Assembly (NCBI RefSeq): GCF_002237645.1
Contig: NZ_MJUZ01000001.1
Coordinates: forward strand, 1 to 64,000
Reading direction: 5' to 3'
From: Desulfovibrio sp. MES5
GTDB taxonomy: Bacteria > Desulfobacterota > Desulfovibrionia > Desulfovibrionales > Desulfovibrionaceae
Length of the DNA: 64,000 nt
Shown: piece after piece, positions 61,847-64,000 of the stretch
How the letters are laid out: every line of letters begins with the position of its first letter
Numbering within the stretch: the stretch's first letter is position 1
Position numbers and translations under genes: made by a program
The notes under the pieces: generated by a model
Databases searched by the model: none
What the model was told of the DNA's origin: nothing
What the model saw: only the letters and a program-made list of their open reading frames with translations

Positions 61847-63283
61847 ATGCGAGAAAAATGGGCTGAAATTTCTGAAAATCTCAAAAAAATGCTTAAATCC
61901 GGGCTTTTCAAAGTCTGGATTGCTCCTTTGCATGCCAGCGTTGACGAAAAAGGGTTGCACCTTGTGGCCCCCAATTCCTATGTGGCCAGCAGGCTGGAAA
62001 GCATGATGCTAACGACCTTGAAAGAGGCCGCTGCTCCAGTATTGGGCCTTGAACCGGGACAGGTCAGCGTGCGCATCACGGCTGCCGGTCAAGAGGCTGA
62101 AGCGCCTGCCCAGGAGTCCAAGGCTTCTGCGGCCAAACCGCAGGCTGCGCTGGCGACGCCCGAGGTCCGGCATGAACCTTCTGCGGCGGCAACGCCTGTC
62201 TTGCAGCAGGCCTCACTTCCCCTTGTTGCTCCAGCCATATTTCGCAACACGCAGAACTGGCGCTATTCCTTCGCTGATTTTGTTGTAGGCCCCACCAATA
62301 ATATGGCCGTGGCCGCAGCGCAGGACGTCAGCCGCAGGCATGGCTGTGTTCGCACCCTGTTTGTAAATTCCGCATCCGGGCTTGGCAAAACACACCTTGC
62401 TCAGGCAGTGGGCCGCGCCATCAACGAAGAGGGCGGCAATGCTCGCGTGGGCTACCTCACCGCCGAGGAATTTGCCTCGCGCTTTGTCACCGCACTGCGC
62501 GCTCAGGACATTGAAGGCTTTAAAGCCCGTTTTCGCGAACTTGACGTGCTGCTTATGGAGGACGTGCACTTTTTCCAGGGTAAGGAAAAAATGCAGGACA
62601 TGGCCCTGGCCGTCGTCAAAAACCTTCAGGCCAAGGGCGGCCGCGCCATATTCACATCGTCCTTTTCGCCGCGCGAGTTGCAGCGTGTGGACAGCCAGCT
62701 TGTATCGCACTTCTGTTCGGGCATTTTGACAGACATGGGCCGTCCCACCAAGGACATGCGCTGCGACATCCTTGGGCAGAAGGCCAGAAGTTTTCAGGTG
62801 CTTTTGCCGGACTCGGTTTGTGAACTGCTTGCCAGCCGCCTCAATGGCGATGTGCGCCAGATGGAATCCTGTCTCAACAGCCTTATTTTCAAGGCGCGTC
62901 TGCTCAACTGCGGCCTGAATCTTGATCTGGCCATGGAAGTGCTGAGCCAGTACGCGGACGTCGCTTGCGGCCCGGATTTCTCCATCATAGTGCGCCTTGT
63001 TTGCGAGAGTTACGGTCTCAACGAGCGTCAGCTGGCCTCCAAGTCGCGCCGCAAGGAATGCGTAACTGGCCGCAATACAGCTTTTTATCTGGCCCGTAAG
63101 CATACGGAAATGACCCTGGAAGAGATTGGCGAAAAATTCAATCGTCGTCACTCCACTGTCATCAAGGGCATTACCTCACTGGAACGCGAGCTTTCCAAAC
63201 AGTCCACCGAGGGGCGGCGTATTGCCCGCGCGGTGTCGCTGATTGAGCGCAATGCCGGTCTTGCCAGCGCACGCGCCATGTAG
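61847..63283 (+). CDS. dnaA: DnaA-like replication initiator with altered arginine finger
   Basis: The 478-residue protein starts at ATG 61847 behind AAGG. Domain I (WAEISENLKKMLKSGLFKVWIAPL) and a linker of about 60 residues precede the AAA+ core: YSFADFVVGPTNNMAVAAA, Walker A SASGLGKTH (about 175), Walker B VLLMEDVHFF. Domain IV has TLEEIGEKFNRRHSTVIKGI. In box VII the usual RLxSRF reads QLVSHF, so the Arg finger is His288. The gene is not followed by dnaN. It may be a second DnaA rather than the main initiator. Confidence 0.9.
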   Translation: MREKWAEISENLKKMLKSGLFKVWIAPLHASVDEKGLHLVAPNSYVASRLESMMLTTLKEAAAPVLGLEPGQVSVRITAAGQEAEAPAQESKASAAKPQAALATPEVRHEPSAAATPVLQQASLPLVAPAIFRNTQNWRYSFADFVVGPTNNMAVAAAQDVSRRHGCVRTLFVNSASGLGKTHLAQAVGRAINEEGGNARVGYLTAEEFASRFVTALRAQDIEGFKARFRELDVLLMEDVHFFQGKEKMQDMALAVVKNLQAKGGRAIFTSSFSPRELQRVDSQLVSHFCSGILTDMGRPTKDMRCDILGQKARSFQVLLPDSVCELLASRLNGDVRQMESCLNSLIFKARLLNCGLNLDLAMEVLSQYADVACGPDFSIIVRLVCESYGLNERQLASKSRRKECVTGRNTAFYLARKHTEMTLEEIGEKFNRRHSTVIKGITSLERELSKQSTEGRRIARAVSLIERNAGLASARAM

Positions 63284-63317
63284 CCACGTATAACGTGGCC
63301 ACGCCTCTTAAAAATTG

Positions 63318-63350
63318 CGGCCCGTTCCAAAAGGAGCGGGCCGTTTTTTT
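63318..63350 (+). terminator. intrinsic terminator after dnaA
   Basis: CGGCCCGTTCC pairs with GGAGCGGGCCG (one G-T wobble) across AAAA, followed by seven Ts. It lies 34 bases past the dnaA stop. Confidence 0.9.
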
Positions 63351-63384
63351 ACGGGTTTAGCCAGTTGACGCGTTAAGGCGCGAA

Positions 63385-63419
63385 GCAAAAGACCACCTGC
63401 ATGACAGGTGGTCTTTTGC
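63385..63419. terminator. perfect 15-bp hairpin, second terminator
   Basis: GCAAAAGACCACCTG and CAGGTGGTCTTTTGC are exact complements around CATGA. The internal TTTT makes it work best as a backup terminator in either direction. Confidence 0.7.
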
Positions 63420-63574
63420 TTGTGAATGCAGCATGTCAGGAAACCGTGTCGCTGGTAATATATACGAACAACATATACTCGCAACGTGTGAGAATGCCGC
63501 TGCTGGGCTAAAAAGCCCGGGCAGGCTCTGCTGCGCCTTTTGACAGTGCGCTCCAAGCCGCACGAACAAGCAAT

Positions 63575-63655
63575 AAGGGTTTTAGGGGGTGGGGGCGTGG
63601 GGGAGGAGACCCTTTTGCAAAAGGGTCTCCTCCCCCACAAAGCATTTCAACAAGT
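63575..63655 (-). repeat. palindromic 3' element, GC-rich family, copy 2
   Basis: On the minus strand TTGAAATGCTTTGTGGGGGAGG is followed by AGACCCTTTTGCAAAAGGGTCT, CCTCCCCCACGCCCCCACCCCC and TAAAACCC. The hairpin is nearly perfect over about 22 bp. It is sense to the hydrogenase protease gene, 85 bases past its stop. Confidence 0.85.
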
Positions 63656-63737
63656 GCATCAACAAGCGTACCAGCATTGCGATAAGCGCGCCGCCGCCCC
63701 CACAAACCATTCCAAAGTAACATTGCTCAACTGCGCC

Positions 63738-64000
63738 CTACTGGAGCAAGGCATCCAGCGCGGAGGCCGACAGGCGGCGCGGGTCATTCCGTCGGACGGG
63801 CTCAACCCCCCAGCGCCGCAGAATTTCCAGCGCCATGTCTTCCCCTTTGTTCAGGCATTGGGCCACAGCGGGCGAAAGGGGCGCGCCCAGCGTCATGGCC
63901 GCAGGCTGCGCACCAATAAGGGCGCAGTGGTCGGGCATGTTGCCGCGCAGCGTGGCAAGACCGAGAACTTCAGAAAAACTGTTCTGATGCGGGCCGATCT
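63738..64000 (-). CDS. hydrogenase maturation protease, C-terminal part (runs off the window)
   Basis: The last 86 residues are present; the frame is open to the window edge. LGLATLRGNMPDHCALIGAQPAAMTLGAPLSPAVAQCL matches the C-terminal half of HyaD/HybD/HynC-type peptidases (M52), which clip the C-terminus of the [NiFe]-hydrogenase large subunit after nickel insertion. The metal-site residues upstream are outside the window. It fits the HypD and HypE genes elsewhere in the window. Confidence 0.85.
   Translation of the reverse strand, partial: IGPHQNSFSEVLGLATLRGNMPDHCALIGAQPAAMTLGAPLSPAVAQCLNKGEDMALEILRRWGVEPVRRNDPRRLSASALDALLQ

Overview
The window reads as chromosomal DNA from a sulfate-reducing deltaproteobacterium close to Desulfovibrio (D. 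desulfuricans-like). This is an inference from gene content and protein character: GC-rich genes, hydrogenase maturation genes, a corrinoid import cluster, selenium genes and many ligand-free signalling proteins. Most of it is housekeeping DNA. I see no complete prophage, IS element or CRISPR array.

Layout. 1-12.2 kb: a tRNA-Arg(ACG) beside an AT-richer, gene-poor stretch, then a minus-strand run of rpsT, glyS-glyQ, recO-rodZ, two SurA-type chaperone genes and mfd. 12.3-16.9 kb: a selenium neighbourhood. It holds a tandem pair of HesB/IscA-like genes, one of which needs an in-frame UGA to be read as selenocysteine. On the other side of pyrR lie a YedE-type transporter, a TusA-like protein, a DUF3343 protein and a ribokinase-fold enzyme. 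17-19.2 kb: a metallophosphoesterase, 5-formyl-THF cyclo-ligase and a YfiH-type protein. 19.3-23.9 kb: a promoter, cobalamin riboswitch and terminator controlling a BtuCDF-type importer and cobI. 24.3-28.3 kb: hypE-hypD, argC and a DUF1844 protein. 28.6-35.4 kb: a class V aminotransferase, a large envelope protein and nadC-nadA-nadB.

35.6-45.2 kb: mgtE, a LuxR-type regulator, a TauE/SafE exporter with a small partner, and a dense phosphorelay cluster of two histidine kinases, a truncated kinase-like protein and receiver-only regulators. 45.4-51.1 kb: a LprI-like secreted protein, a CI/LexA-like self-cleaving repressor with nearby palindromes, a FUSC-type membrane protein and a chemoreceptor. 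51.6-54.8 kb: a ProVWX/OpuA-type importer. 55.5-59.5 kb: moeA-fdhD, a secreted protein and a GNAT-fold protein. 60-64 kb: an outer-membrane beta-barrel, a divergent DnaA beside an AT-rich region, and the C-terminus of a hydrogenase maturation protease.

Themes. Selenium handling (UGA-containing gene, YedE, TusA-like, DUF3343), nickel-hydrogenase assembly (HypD, HypE, HynC-type protease) and molybdenum/formate dehydrogenase maturation (MoeA, FdhD) recur and fit an anaerobe that lives on H2 and formate. Corrinoid uptake is tied to cobI by one riboswitch. A second theme is structural: at least three kinds of dispersed palindromic elements sit directly after stop codons, in the same sense as the upstream gene. 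The strongest discoveries are the unannotated HesB-like selenoprotein with its SECIS-like hairpin and these sense-oriented 3' repeat elements.
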